Source of the DNA: Dendrophyllia cribrosa
Lineage: Eukaryota > Cnidaria > Anthozoa > Scleractinia > Dendrophylliidae
DNA length: 64,000 bases
NCBI GenBank assembly: GCA_024195265.1
Contig: JAJLRJ010000006.1
Location: 11,044,487 to 11,108,486 of the forward strand
Direction of reading: 5' to 3'
A program made the translations under genes and the position numbers. The stretch's first letter is position 1; every line of letters starts with the position of its first letter. Below are positions 39,601 through 48,401 of the stretch, piece after piece. The notes under the pieces are model-generated. The model was given only the letters and a program-made list of their open reading frames with translations, had not been told where the DNA came from and did not search any database.

Positions 39601-42600
39601 ATTCTCATTTCTTGTCCCAATACTTTTTCTACAGAAGTAGTGGCGAGAAATTGTTTAGATATCAAGATAATTCATCTTGTGTGATCAGTCCTTAATTCTC
39701 ATGACCTTTTTGATTGATTGGGCATTGGTATTACAAGGAGAAATTAGATGCTGATCACTCTGAGGGTGCACTAAGGGTGGTTCACTTAAGAGAGAGTTGA
39801 CTGTATTAGATAATTATAAATGCAGTGAAAATGTGAGGCTTAAATGGAATGTGGCTAAAAGCAACAAACTTAGAATACCACACAAATGTGCTTTGGTATA
39901 TTATACACACTAAATAGGGCATTATGGCCGGGTTACTAATAGCAATCAATGAAAATTAACAAAGAAAAAACGTTGTGAGTTCAATTGCTATCGATTGCCA
40001 ATATAAATCAATAATGATTGATTCATCGATTGGATTTATTTACTATTGATTCTAATAATTGGAAACAATTTTAGTCTTTTTGCGAGTTTGAATTGACTTG
40101 GATTCTCATCACATGAGATTTCCACAAAAGAAATGCAAGATGCAGTCAATAGCGTTAGAATGACTGGACATGATGAATGATGAACACTCGGATTCAATAA
40201 ATGGATAATAAAATGCTTAACGCCTGTCTCATATTGTTTGTTACAAAATAGCAATGTCACAATGTACATGTATCTTCAGTCCAAAAAAAAAATTTGGCTA
40301 CACTGTAAATGCTTGAAACAACAAGACAGAAACTATTCATGAATATGGACAAGATGGATTAATGATTGTCATCGATTTTTGCCAATAAATGATTTTTGCT
40401 GTGAATTAGATTTGAATTATTAATTGCAGATATGAATCAATAGCAATCGACTATTGATTTTAATATTGTATTGATTGATTTCTGTTATTGCCTGATAATG
40501 CCTGGTGCATTAAACTGTAGGATTAGGCATACCGTATTTACTTGATTAAACGCCGCCTTCGAATAAACGCTGGGGGCCAGGTCATTTGATCGGCCACCAT
40601 TTTGAATGCGGATAGCCCTGGGGACAAGGTTGGATTTTTATGGGAGAGACTGGGACCAAGATTTAGCGTGGCATTTGGAAAAGGTGAGCTTTTGTAATCA
40701 ATATTTATCTGCTAGTTCATACACTGTAGGCCATCCAGTCTCAAAAACGCTGTTTGAAGAACGTTGCTACTTTCAAGTGTGTAGTTGTGGTGGAAGTGAC
40801 TTTTTATGCTGACCTAGGATGATATATTTTAGAAGAAGCGCACAGTCTCCTGCATCACGTCAAAGTGGTTTATAGTAGTGGCATTAAATATGTCAAGTTT
40901 GTGAGATTCATACCAAGTTTAAGTCACTAGTTATTAAAGGTATATGAAATAAATTATTTTCTTTTATTTGTTATTTTGTCCCTGGGTGGGGATATTTAAC
41001 TACATTTGATGAACGTACATGTATACTTCCCAACCCTTGACCAAAATTTTTACTTCTGGGTCAAATGCCCACCCCTTGCCGGCACTCACCCCCCCCACGG
41101 GTTTACATTGATACTGTAGGTGCATAAGATTGAATGATCCATTGAAGGAGCCAGTTTTAACCTTATCGATTGGTTGAGTTGTTGTTGGACTTTTCTCATT
41201 ACCATGGATAGGAAATTTTTGGGAACCTAAGTTAAGCAGTTTTACAGAGGTTCGCACTATTCAGAGTTCACAACCAATGAGTTTGCTCCCACCTGACACA
41301 AGTTCACTCCAAGATTACGAGTTCACTTAGAGCGAGAAATATCCATGTACTCCATATATCTTTTACGTAACTCACGTTTAGAACAAAATATACATTACTC
41401 CAGCTACCGAACTCATAATCTTGGAGCGAACTTCTATCAGGTGGGAGCATACTTGTTGGTTGCAAACTCTCAATGGTGGGAAACCTTCGGTTACCCACTA
41501 CAGCATTTCTCAAGGGTGTTTGCTTAATACAGGTTTAACTGTACAGTTCTTCAGATTGTTACTATTCCACCTCTTAAACTCTGAACATCTGTACTGGTGT
41601 TCTTGAGAAAGTCTATCTAGTAGATCGCTTACAATGTCAGACGACTGGACCTTTACTGCGCCTTTCAATAACATGCGGAATTTGAAATTCAAATCTCCAC
41701 AAACGGTTGCGTTATTCCCTGCCGTCAATCATAATTAATACGAAAGCCAACGGACCATGTAAAAAAGAAACAAACAAAATGGATCGAAATCTACCAATCA
41801 TAATGCACGGACGTGACCTTTTGAACTCATTGAAGTGAAGATCTGTTTCCTGAGAGGTTAAGCTAAGATGATTGACGGCAGTGTAAAACGCGACCGTTGC
41901 TGGTGATTTGAATTTCAGATTCCATGTGTTATTGAAAAGCGCAATAATAAGTGATAGAACATATGCAATACTGCAATATAGCAATACTGCATGCTTGTAC
42001 TGTATGCTTGAATTTGAATAAAGTATTATTATGCATTTTATCTTTGTCTTTACAATCTTACAACAAAGATCATGTGACAAAGATAAAATTGTTTGACAGA
42101 GTGGCTAGAATATTGAGCCCAAGTCATTGATTCATAAACCTGGATCGTTGTTTCATTGACATATTAAACCGACACTTCGGACTTCAAGTCCGTCGTGAAA
42201 AAACAAAAATCAGAGGGCGCGCGAATACGTAAGCTTACTAACCTCAAGCTTTCTAGGAATCCAACCATGTCGTTGGCCGTAAGGAGGAGGCTCTCTCTTA
42301 GCAGCTGTAACCTTTAACTGAACAATAATAAACAATCACATTTCTGGCTTCACAAATCTCTGTCTCCGATCGTTCGATCATTAAAAACAAGCAAATGTAT
42401 CAAACATGGCCGACTACGTATCTACACCAACCTCTTTGTAGGCTTTTTCTAAATCATCGTCTTCGTCCTTGTCGCGGTACGCCACATGCAGCGGCGCCGG
42501 AAGAAGACTGAAAGGGTTAAGAAAAGTTTTGTTAGCAAATTCTAACAAATACTTCCTTTAGATCGAAAATCTAGAAGGAATATTCCTCTACCTCGCAAGC

Positions 42601-42605
42601 GACAT
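27677..42605 (-). CDS. SNW1: SNW domain-containing protein 1 (SKIP)
   Basis: Coding exons, minus: 42605-42592, 42507-42432, 42311-42243, 39417-39374, 38844-38814, 38135-38040, 37386-37291, 36593-36382, 35695-35626, 34754-34689, 34440-34324, 31455-31320, 30702-30603, 29902-29785, 29604-29444, 28837-28679, 27713-27677. All are GT-AG and in phase: 1602 nt, 533 aa, close to the known animal length of about 536. Landmarks: PPPYGQRHGW (~37-46), DFGDGGAFPEIHVAQYPLDM, FNSGAKQRVIRMVEMQKDPM, SNWKN (252-256), GYTIPLDKRLAADGRG, the charged ERERDKLRHDRHKER stretch, YDQRLFNQSK, and DPFGLDKFL near the C terminus. The family is a nuclear spliceosome component (catalytic-stage complexes) and co-regulator of nuclear-receptor and Notch transcription. 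The last exon adds only DHDSRSAKRKR, a basic tail, after an 18-T pyrimidine tract. The SNW1 identity is secure. Exon 1 and the terminal exon are very short and rest on phase and context. Confidence 0.96.
28028..28155. repeat. minisatellite, left part (SNW1 last intron)
   Basis: Units of about 55 bp: ATACATGTTTTGCCAACCGG, then TTTC...TTTTCCCGCGCTT, GCACTGGATAC. The array continues at 28280-28535 after an inserted MITE. The opposite-strand frames are translations of the repeat. Confidence 0.85.
28156..28279. mobile_element. short MITE with ACCCGGC termini inserted in the minisatellite
   Basis: AATACCCGGCCACAT at the left and GTAGCCGGGTATATT at the right are inverted and match the termini of the 1.3-kb element at 23269-24598. 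It separates two blocks of the same minisatellite. Confidence 0.7.
28280..28535. repeat. minisatellite, right part (SNW1 last intron)
   Basis: Five copies of the roughly 55-bp unit CCGCGCTTTGCACTGGATAC, ATGTTTTGCCAACCGGTTTC. The unit length differs slightly between copies, so all three frames stay open on both strands. Confidence 0.88.
30005..30112. repeat. 108-bp dispersed repeat, copy 1 (SNW1 intron 13)
   Basis: ATAGGGGCGGCCATTTGGAA through GTTCTTCGAACGCGAT matches 46871-46978 with a single difference that I can see. It ends in a small palindrome, GCGTTCTTCGAACGC. The class is unknown. Confidence 0.9.
30816..31250. repeat. tandem units of about 105 bp (SNW1 intron 12)
   Basis: AGCTTTCATTTGAATGGTCA, CACTTTAGGATTTCATCCAC, AGACTCAAAAGTTAGAACCA, CCTTGTACAG and CAGTACCACAGGAAAGTACT repeat about four times, filling most of intron 12. 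Single relatives lie near 39222-39290, 47007-47090 and 53930-54030 (inverted). Confidence 0.85.
32567..32980 (-). CDS. unidentified open frame inside the 1.3-kb TIR element
   Basis: An open frame of about 137 codons without an early ATG contains CPKLYFKCPTTHNGPIYHC and then CREILQQNRNG, a Cys/His spacing that could suggest a metal-binding fold. I do not recognise the family. It may be a captured exon or a transposase remnant. The opposite strand is also partly open, so it may equally be chance. Coding status is doubtful. Confidence 0.2.
   Translation of the reverse strand, partial: EFNVALKTPNAKHLPAGQQQLTSSCPKLYFKCPTTHNGPIYHCRKACREILQQNRNGVPAPKFLQNTISLKALRISGISTTARDGKWPTTLNTAPFLIRSDSRLSRRLVFPTKVRFSPRALNGASDTRKDKKHDSFL
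33073..33133 (+). repeat. tRNA-like pol III promoter segment (SINE relic)
   Basis: GGTTCGAATC at 33121-33130 is a perfect B-box core, preceded at about 40 bp by TGACTAGTGGTTTGG, an approximate A box. No complete cloverleaf forms, so this is a tRNA-derived relic rather than a tRNA gene. Confidence 0.45.
33605..33990. repeat. dispersed repeat, inverted partner at 50790-51120
   Basis: Shared segments in opposite orientation include TTTATAATT next to CAAATAGAGCTTGAACTT, TTTTGTGGTTTACTCTCACT with TGTCAAG, and the GGGAACAAAGGGTGATGC block. AACATGTTTCAT-type motifs recur within it. It lies in SNW1 intron 11. Confidence 0.7.
34980..35268 (-). mobile_element. tRNA-derived SINE (SNW1 intron 9)
   Basis: Reading minus from 35268 there is a tRNA-like head: CAGTGGTGTAGTGGTTAGCG (A box) and GGTCGTTGGCTCAAGACC (B-box region). 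A body follows containing TAACCCTGCGATGGACTAGC and ATCCCATCCAGG, a segment I associate with conserved central or tail parts of metazoan SINEs. It is oriented with the SNW1 transcript. No poly(A) tail was visible. Confidence 0.8.
38347..38747. mobile_element. TTAA-flanked MITE (SNW1 intron 5)
   Basis: Begins AGGGACTGTCCCGGCTGAAA and ends GGCAGGACAGTGTCCCCA, with TTAA at 38343-38346 and 38748-38751. Relatives are at 53112-53487 and, inverted and partial, near 53825-53905. Confidence 0.85.
39457..39805. mobile_element. MITE with TACAG...CTCTCTCTTAA termini (SNW1 introns 3/4, overlapping exon 4 flank)
   Basis: The left end TACAGCTCTCTCTTAACGAC pairs with TTAAGAGAGAGTTGACTGTA. It starts 40 bp upstream of exon 4, within intron 3. 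Its middle (CTTAATTCTCATGACC, TTGATTGATTGGGCATTG) is shared with about 36040-36195. Confidence 0.7.
39916..40505. mobile_element. TIR element, GGCATTAT termini (SNW1 intron 3)
   Basis: GGGCATTATGGCCGGGTTAC at the left and CCTGATAATGCC at the right are inverted, followed by AATCAAT-rich subterminal repeats. The interior is AT-rich and non-coding. The remaining DNA to 41270 in this intron shows no gene. Confidence 0.6.
41272..41461. mobile_element. MITE with about 50-bp TIRs (SNW1 intron 3)
   Basis: AACCAATGAGTTTGCTCCCA, CCTGACACAAGTTC, CTCCAAGATTACGAGTTC pair with GAACTCATAATCTTGGAG, GAACTTCTATCAGG, TGGGAGCATACTTGTTGGTT. Confidence 0.85.
41655..41947. mobile_element. MITE, inverted twin of 61277-61568 (SNW1 intron 3)
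   Basis: Ends ACTGCGCCTTTCAATAACAT and TGTTATTGAAAAGCGCA are inverted. The interior has ATGATTGACGGCAG palindromic arms and CCAATCATAATGCACGGACG. The copy at 61277-61568 shows nearly the same sequence with the interior block inverted relative to the ends. Confidence 0.85.
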
Positions 42606-42994
42606 GACCTTGTGTTCTCAAAACGACTCATTCAAAATCCCATGAATCCTTGCACGACGTGACTGGCTCAAAGTGAATTGCATTATGGGATATTCTGTGC
42701 CAAAGGAAGCTGACCTGGAACGCGCGGGCTCAACATGAGAGACCCTGAGGATGCTGGGAATGAGGCAAGGGCTCTGTGAGCGCGGTAGTTCTCTCTGACG
42801 GTGAAATAGATTTTTGACCATATAAAGTCCCAAAAATAATGACAAGTCACTTCTGTATTTAGCATTATGTTGTCTTCAACTGTTGTTACGTACCTTTTCT
42901 TTCTTTTTTTTTTGTTATCCGATTCAATGCTGATGTGCGAATCCTTACTGTTACCGAGTGTGGCAAATGTTGAAGCGGTTCCTAAAGAATATAT

Positions 42995-43309
42995 TAGGGA
43001 GCTTAAGCAACCACGACGCCGATGGCAGCGAGAACGGCACAAAACAATAGGCTTTATGAGCGAAAACAATACCTCTGCACGTGCGCTTTACATTTTGGTA
43101 CATTTCTTTGCCGTTCCCTGCAAAACAACAACGTCAAATGATCAAATTATAGGTTTTTTGGAGAACGTGAACACACGACGGTTACAATCCAGTCACATTA
43201 GACAAACTAAACAAATTGGAGCAACTGCAAAGTAGTTTAAAATAGCGCGAATCCTTTTTTCAAGTGACGTTTTCCTTGGCGTTGCCGTCATCGTTGCTTA
43301 AGCTCCCTA
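42995..43309. mobile_element. MITE upstream of SNW1, TAGGGAGCTTAAGCAAC termini
   Basis: TAGGGAGCTTAAGCAACCAC and CATCGTTGCTTAAGCTCCCT are inverted ends, with GACGCCGATGGCAGC/GGCGTTGCCGTCA subterminal. It lies 390 bp upstream of the SNW1 ATG. The 122-codon plus-strand frame overlapping it (42867-43235) is judged spurious. Confidence 0.85.
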
Positions 43310-43492
43310 TTGATGGCAAAGGGAACACAGTGATTTGCAACAAGGACTGAAACAGCTCATTTGGATAAAACAAACTGATTGAAAAGTTCTAATAGAGCGG
43401 TTTTCACGCGCGCGTAAGCACTTGCTTCGTGGAAACACGACGCGCAAGCGACTTTAAGGGAAAAGTGAATAAAAGCGTACGCAGCTACTATA

Positions 43493-43783
43493 AGAGGAGT
43501 TTTTAATTGAGTGTCGTAAAACTAAAACCAAAGTAATTTTACTCTCGCCAATCAAAACAGAGGCAGACAATCCAATGAACCAATCAGAGCATGAAGCAAA
43601 TACATGTCGCCAGCGCCAAGCGCGGAAAAACGCGTGCGAGAAAGTCACGATTGGTTTTGGTTTTACTTCTGATTGGTTGATAAAGGAGACGCAAGATTTT
43701 TTAGCCAATCACAAAGCGTAAAAAATGCAAAACCAAAGAAATCACGAAATTACCTTCGATGTACTCAATTGAAAACCGCTCTA
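43493..43783. mobile_element. CCAAT-rich MITE, copy 4
   Basis: Opposite in orientation to copies 1, 3 and 5, ending ACTCAATTGAAAACCGCTCT. CCAATCA boxes lie at about 43546, 43569, 43578 and 43705, with ATTGG boxes near 43650 and 43672. Confidence 0.88.
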
Positions 43784-43981
43784 CGCTCATTCGGCGTACG
43801 TTATTTATTAACGATAAAAAAAGCAATAGAATAGAATAGAATAGGTAGTAAAATAGTTCTAATAAGAACGAAACTGAAGATGTCAACGGCTACGATCCTA
43901 CTGTGTTGGGTTCTATCTCGTGTCATGTTAATGTCTTGCAAAGTTTTTATACGTAGTATCAGCCTTGCTTCTTTGTTTGTT

Positions 43982-44654
43982 CTCAAGCATGTTAAGGCAT
44001 GGCTCGTCCCTTGGTGTAGACCCCCCGCGAAGTAAATTCTTTTTTCCTTTGGAAGTAATGTATTTTAGCCCCAAGAGTCACTAAAAGTAAACAACAAACT
44101 GGATTTTGCGTCCTTAAATAACTTAAGGTTTGATTATTGTGGTCACGTGTCTGATGACGTCATAATTTGGACAAAAAGGAAACTTCAAATGGGGTAAGGA
44201 TGGTTAACTTTAGCCAAGAGAAAATCATAAGCAATTGTTTGCCTCAATGCATAAATACTATCCCTGCCCGGAATGGACAATTTTTGTATTTTATTAAGAG
44301 ACAAAATATGTCACGTGACCTGTTTTACGAAATAACCCTTTAACTGTAAATCATAGTCAACCATTCCGGCCAGATTCATATAGGGGAGAAGCATACAAAT
44401 ACATTAACGGTTCAATTTATATCCATTATATGCCATCTCGGCACCCCATTTTCAATTTTCTTTTTGTGTAGGAAAACAATCATAACGGGTCACGTGATAC
44501 AAATATGCGCCATTTAAAGTAAACAATGGTTCAAGGTTAACAAGTTTTATCCTGCTGCTAAGTTTGAGCCTGTTCAGGTGAATCACTTTAAAGTTATGAT
44601 CGTTTTCAGGTTTTATGCAAATTAGGCTCTGAGCCATGCCTTAACATGCTTGAG
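43982..44654. mobile_element. 673-bp TIR element, CTCAAGCATGTTAAGG termini
   Basis: CTCAAGCATGTTAAGGCATG at the left and CATGCCTTAACATGCTTGAG at the right are perfect inverted ends. The interior repeats CACGTGA-type motifs (GGTCACGTGTC, GTCACGTGACC, GGTCACGTGATAC), perhaps subterminal binding sites. Non-coding. Confidence 0.85.
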
Positions 44655-45129
44655 TTATTTATTACAATTTACAATTTATGGTAAAGTTAATAAAAAGAAA
44701 ATATATACATGTGAGCCAAAGGATGAAATGCAAAGGGATCTAACACCCCATATAAGAGCAGATCACCATGTAAAAAATATCAACATGAAAAATACAATAT
44801 GTTTAAAGTTAGCTAAAATATACTAATAAATATAAAAGAGTAAATAAATAGTAAAATACATATATACCCGGATTTCTGAAAAGGGTATCGCCCTAAGTAA
44901 CCGTTCGTGAGTGTGCTTGGCCTTGTTTTTTTTTTTTTGTAAAAACCCCCAATACAAAATCTAAATATTGTTGCTAGTCTTTTTATCTCTCGCTCCCTTT
45001 TCCCCTTCTTTCTCTTATCTGTGACTTTCGGGCTGATCGGGGTCATAAAAAATCTTGTTTGGGCTTGTTGTAGTGAAATTGCGTGATTTTTCGTTGATCA
45101 CCTTTTCAAAAATCCAGCTACAATATGCA

Positions 45130-45157
45130 AAGGGATAATAATAATAGTACTAATAAC

Positions 45158-45191
<34 letters not shown>

Positions 45192-45441
45192 GAGCAGTGT
45201 GAAAAGTAATTACTCAATTGCTTTGGTTTTTCATTGCTAACGGCTGCACCACTTTCTCGACCAATCAGAAGTAAAACCAAAACCAATCGTGACTTGCTCG
45301 CACGCCTTTTTTCCGCGCTTGGCGCCGCCGACATGTTATTGCTTCGTGCTCTGATGGTTCATTGGATTGTTTACGACTGCTGTGATTGGTCAGAGTAATT
45401 ACTTTGGTTTTGGTTTTACCAAACTCAATTGAAAACTGCTC

Positions 45442-45494
<53 letters not shown>
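45130..45494. repeat. AAT microsatellite split by a MITE
   Basis: AAT repeats at about 45130-45190 resume at 45443-45494. The CCAAT-rich MITE at 45191-45443 lies exactly between, so one AAT tract was interrupted, or the tract expanded at both sides afterwards. Confidence 0.92.
45191..45443. mobile_element. CCAAT-rich MITE, copy 5 (inside AAT microsatellite)
   Basis: AGAGCAG is followed at once by TGTGAAAAGTAATTA, so about 12 bp of the left TIR are missing compared with copies 1 and 3. The right end ACTCAATTGAAAACTGCTCT is complete. Confidence 0.9.
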
Positions 45495-45880
45495 TTGTTA
45501 TTTCTTCTCAGGCGGGTCCTCTCCATCAAGTAGAAATCCTCTTTGCATCCCAAAGTCCATGGTTTGGACTCGGAGGTTGAGAGAGAAAAATCATTCGCAA
45601 TTACAGTAGAAAAGTATGCATTTAAACAATTACAGTACTGTACCATAATAATAATAATGAATTTGCACTAGTAGCTCTGCTAATGTCTTCATGTAGAAAA
45701 TTCCAGGTATTGGCAATTCTATAGAAAAACGTTCTCAGTTTTTGATCACGAGTGTATTGCCTCTAATTCCTTGAACTTACCGGGAATTTTTACTTTGAGA
45801 ATATCTTCTGTATACAATTAACCGGAGCCCGGGTAAACGCTTTCAAGCAAAATGTTACGTCATGTGGGGTATTGGGTATG

Positions 45881-46019
45881 TTGTGGTGCAATTTTATCCT
45901 TGGTGCAAATTTTATTTTCCTTTGTTTAAAACTCATTATCATACATTTTCATACATTACGGCATACCCCAAAACAAAGGAAAATAAAATTTGCACCAAGG
46001 ACAAAATTGCACCACAACA
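45881..46019. mobile_element. hairpin element with 49-bp arms
   Basis: TGTTGTGGTGCAATTTTATC, CTTGGTGCAAATTTTATTTT, CCTTTGTTT pair with the complementary arm at 45971-46019 with about two mismatches, leaving a loop of about 40 bases. Confidence 0.88.
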
Positions 46020-46870
46020 GGCCGTACACAAACATGGTGCCGTGAAAACTCAAAGGTTAAGACTTGTTTTCATAGTCATACTTAAAAACGTGTTCAAGTT
46101 GAAGACGTTGCGATTTGGGGACTTCAAGTTCGCATGCGCAGTAGACTGGAAATAATTTACCTCTTCGTCACGATACGATCGTCTGTAATTTAACGTCGAT
46201 CTGACCTCTCCGAGCGAACATCTCTCATAGACAATTATACAGAGTTACTAAGGCAGCACTCCTTTTCAACAATCCTGTTTCAGATTTAGGTAATACAGAT
46301 TGTTTAGACTTTCATGTTAGCTGGAACAAAAATCTGAAAAACTGGACCGATCCGTTTCGTTCATTATCCCAAGGCTCCTCTGCGATTTGTTTGTGTGCTG
46401 GTTCTGAAGGGATCATCTTCTATTGATATGAAAATAGTTCGCGGCCAAATGGAACACACAATCTGAAACAAGATTTAGATACCAATTTGAAAATCCACCT
46501 TCGGACGTGGATCGTTCAGATTTCCATCTGAGATGGACTTGCATGTCTCCAAATGAAATGGAAAATCGAATTTTCGGTCACATGCAGAGTGATCTGGATT
46601 CATATTGCGGGTTAACAGGAACTCAACCCTAGTATATTGGGTGAATATACTTCGCTTACGAAGGATCGCCTGTATATTAAATGATCATTCGAGGTTCTGG
46701 GTGGAGATAACTGATAACCCTTAAACTTCCGAGAGTGTCAAAAATCAAAATTCAAGAAAAATCCCAAATTTCGTTTTGTAAAATATTAAATAAAACTAGC
46801 AGTAATCACAGATTATGGAGACGCGCTCGAAAGAATTTCCGGCGGAAATGAGCCCCTGAAAAAAAAAACA

Positions 46871-46978
46871 ATAGGGGCGGCCATTTGGAAGACCGTCTAC
46901 CAAAAAATCTCAAATTTTACTGCACGTAAACCACAGGACAACCAACACGAAATTAGGATTGCGTTCTTCGAACGCGAT
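46871..46978. repeat. 108-bp dispersed repeat, copy 2
   Basis: Same orientation as 30005-30112 and differs by one base in my reading. It is followed at about 47007 by a single relative of the 105-bp unit found in SNW1 intron 12. Confidence 0.9.
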
Positions 46979-47410
46979 TAAATGGTACCATGCAAAAGTA
47001 CTACCAAAGAGGTTTCATTTGAATGGTCACACAATAGGATTTCATCCACAGACTCAGAAGCTAGAACTACACTACATGTCTCCATAATTGACCCTTGAAG
47101 TGAATGGGTTAACTGCCAGCTGAGAAATTTTAAGTTACTTAATTAACTCACTGAGTTGAGAAATGGCTAATATTTCCGGCCGCTGATATATGAAAAAAAT
47201 AATGAAAAAAATTAAAATAAAATAAATGTCCTTTATTTATCCCTGGTGAGTGTTTGAGGCACAAGTGTTTGTGGGGCCGAACATTTAAATAACTGAAACA
47301 AATACTTTAAATTGAACGTAGCAAGGTTAAGAATCTCATGCTGGCAGGTTTGCCTATTTTACAAGCACGGCCGAGGAGTTGAACTCTGGTCTACTCCAGC
47401 AAGCGATAAT

Positions 47411-47476
47411 AGCGGGATTGAACACGGGAGCTCCGGATTTCAAATCCGGCGAACTAATAACTCGATCACACCGCCT
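47411..47476 (-). repeat. tRNA-Ser(UGA)-like sequence, SINE head or tRNA pseudogene
   Basis: Reading minus: GGCGGTGTGATCGAGTTATT (D-arm/A-box region), then CCGGA-TTTGAAA-TCCGG, a perfect 5-bp anticodon stem with loop anticodon TGA, a long variable region AGCTCCCGT, and GTTCAATCCCGC (B box). The order matches tRNA-Ser, but the acceptor stem does not close, so a working tRNA is unlikely. Confidence 0.55.
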
Positions 47477-47479
47477 CTT

Positions 47480-48401
47480 TTTAGAGTTAGAACTTGACGA
47501 AAATTAAACAGAGTAATGATAATTCATCACCAGATTATATCGAGTAAAAGACCCTTACAGTAATTTCTGCAACTTAAGCAGTTCTATAGAGTGACAAAAA
47601 AAAATTAAAATACATTGTTTTTGTTCAACGAAACTCAATGATCCAGGCCAAAACACAATTAAGCACTGTTTGACTAAATCTCATTGCATGAAATAACCGA
47701 CTGAAACATTATTTTCCTTATTTACTTTTCCTGTCAACTGCTTCAACGGCTCCGTAAAGTACTTGCTGACGTTGTGTTAACGAGATACTGTTAATTGCTC
47801 AAAAAACAGGTACCGACCAAGAAGCCATTAGTTGCAAATTGTTATATACAAAGATAATAATATTTGGCTTCCCGCAATCAAAACATTTTTCATCGTGACT
47901 GTTCACAATAACCTGTAATATTTCTTTAAAACAGACACAACATTTTATTGACTTTTATATAAACATTGCTCGAAAACAATCCGATTCAAACCACTTATCG
48001 CTTCGCTTCATTCCTAACCAAACCAGGGTCACGTGATGAATTATTTAGCCACGCCATATATGGTGATAACTGGTGGAAAGGAAGGTTGACTGAAAAGAGC
48101 TGGTGTCTTTTTCTTGTCCTACTTCCTAGGATTTCTCTATTGTTTGTAAATTATGTCAGGGTTAACTTGAGAGTTTGCTGGTTTAACGTTCAGTTGTCAA
48201 GAATACGAAGAATGTTTGTTCCATGGGAGTCTGTGATCGGTTAAAAGCCATTTATTCGAAGACAACAGCAACGCACGCTAAGCGGTCATTCGCAGTAAAT
48301 TGTGAATCTCGACTTAAAGAGGATTTCAAAAGGGAGTAATGACCGAATAAATGGATTGAAATGGTGCTCTGGGAATTGGATCACAGCAGGATTTTAAGAG
48401 A
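47480..48401. other. 5' flank of the sulfotransferase gene
   Basis: No repeat or second gene recognised. The frame at 47966-48244 has no recognisable domain and may be leader sequence. An in-frame TGA 45 nt before the ATG at 48402 fixes the first possible start. Confidence 0.5.

Noticed and set aside
42867..43235. 122-codon plus-strand frame starting with a hydrophobic segment
   Set aside because: Most of it lies inside the TIR element 42995-43309, with no domain or splice support.
45098..45646. Asn- and Ile-rich open frames
   Set aside because: They translate the AAT microsatellite.
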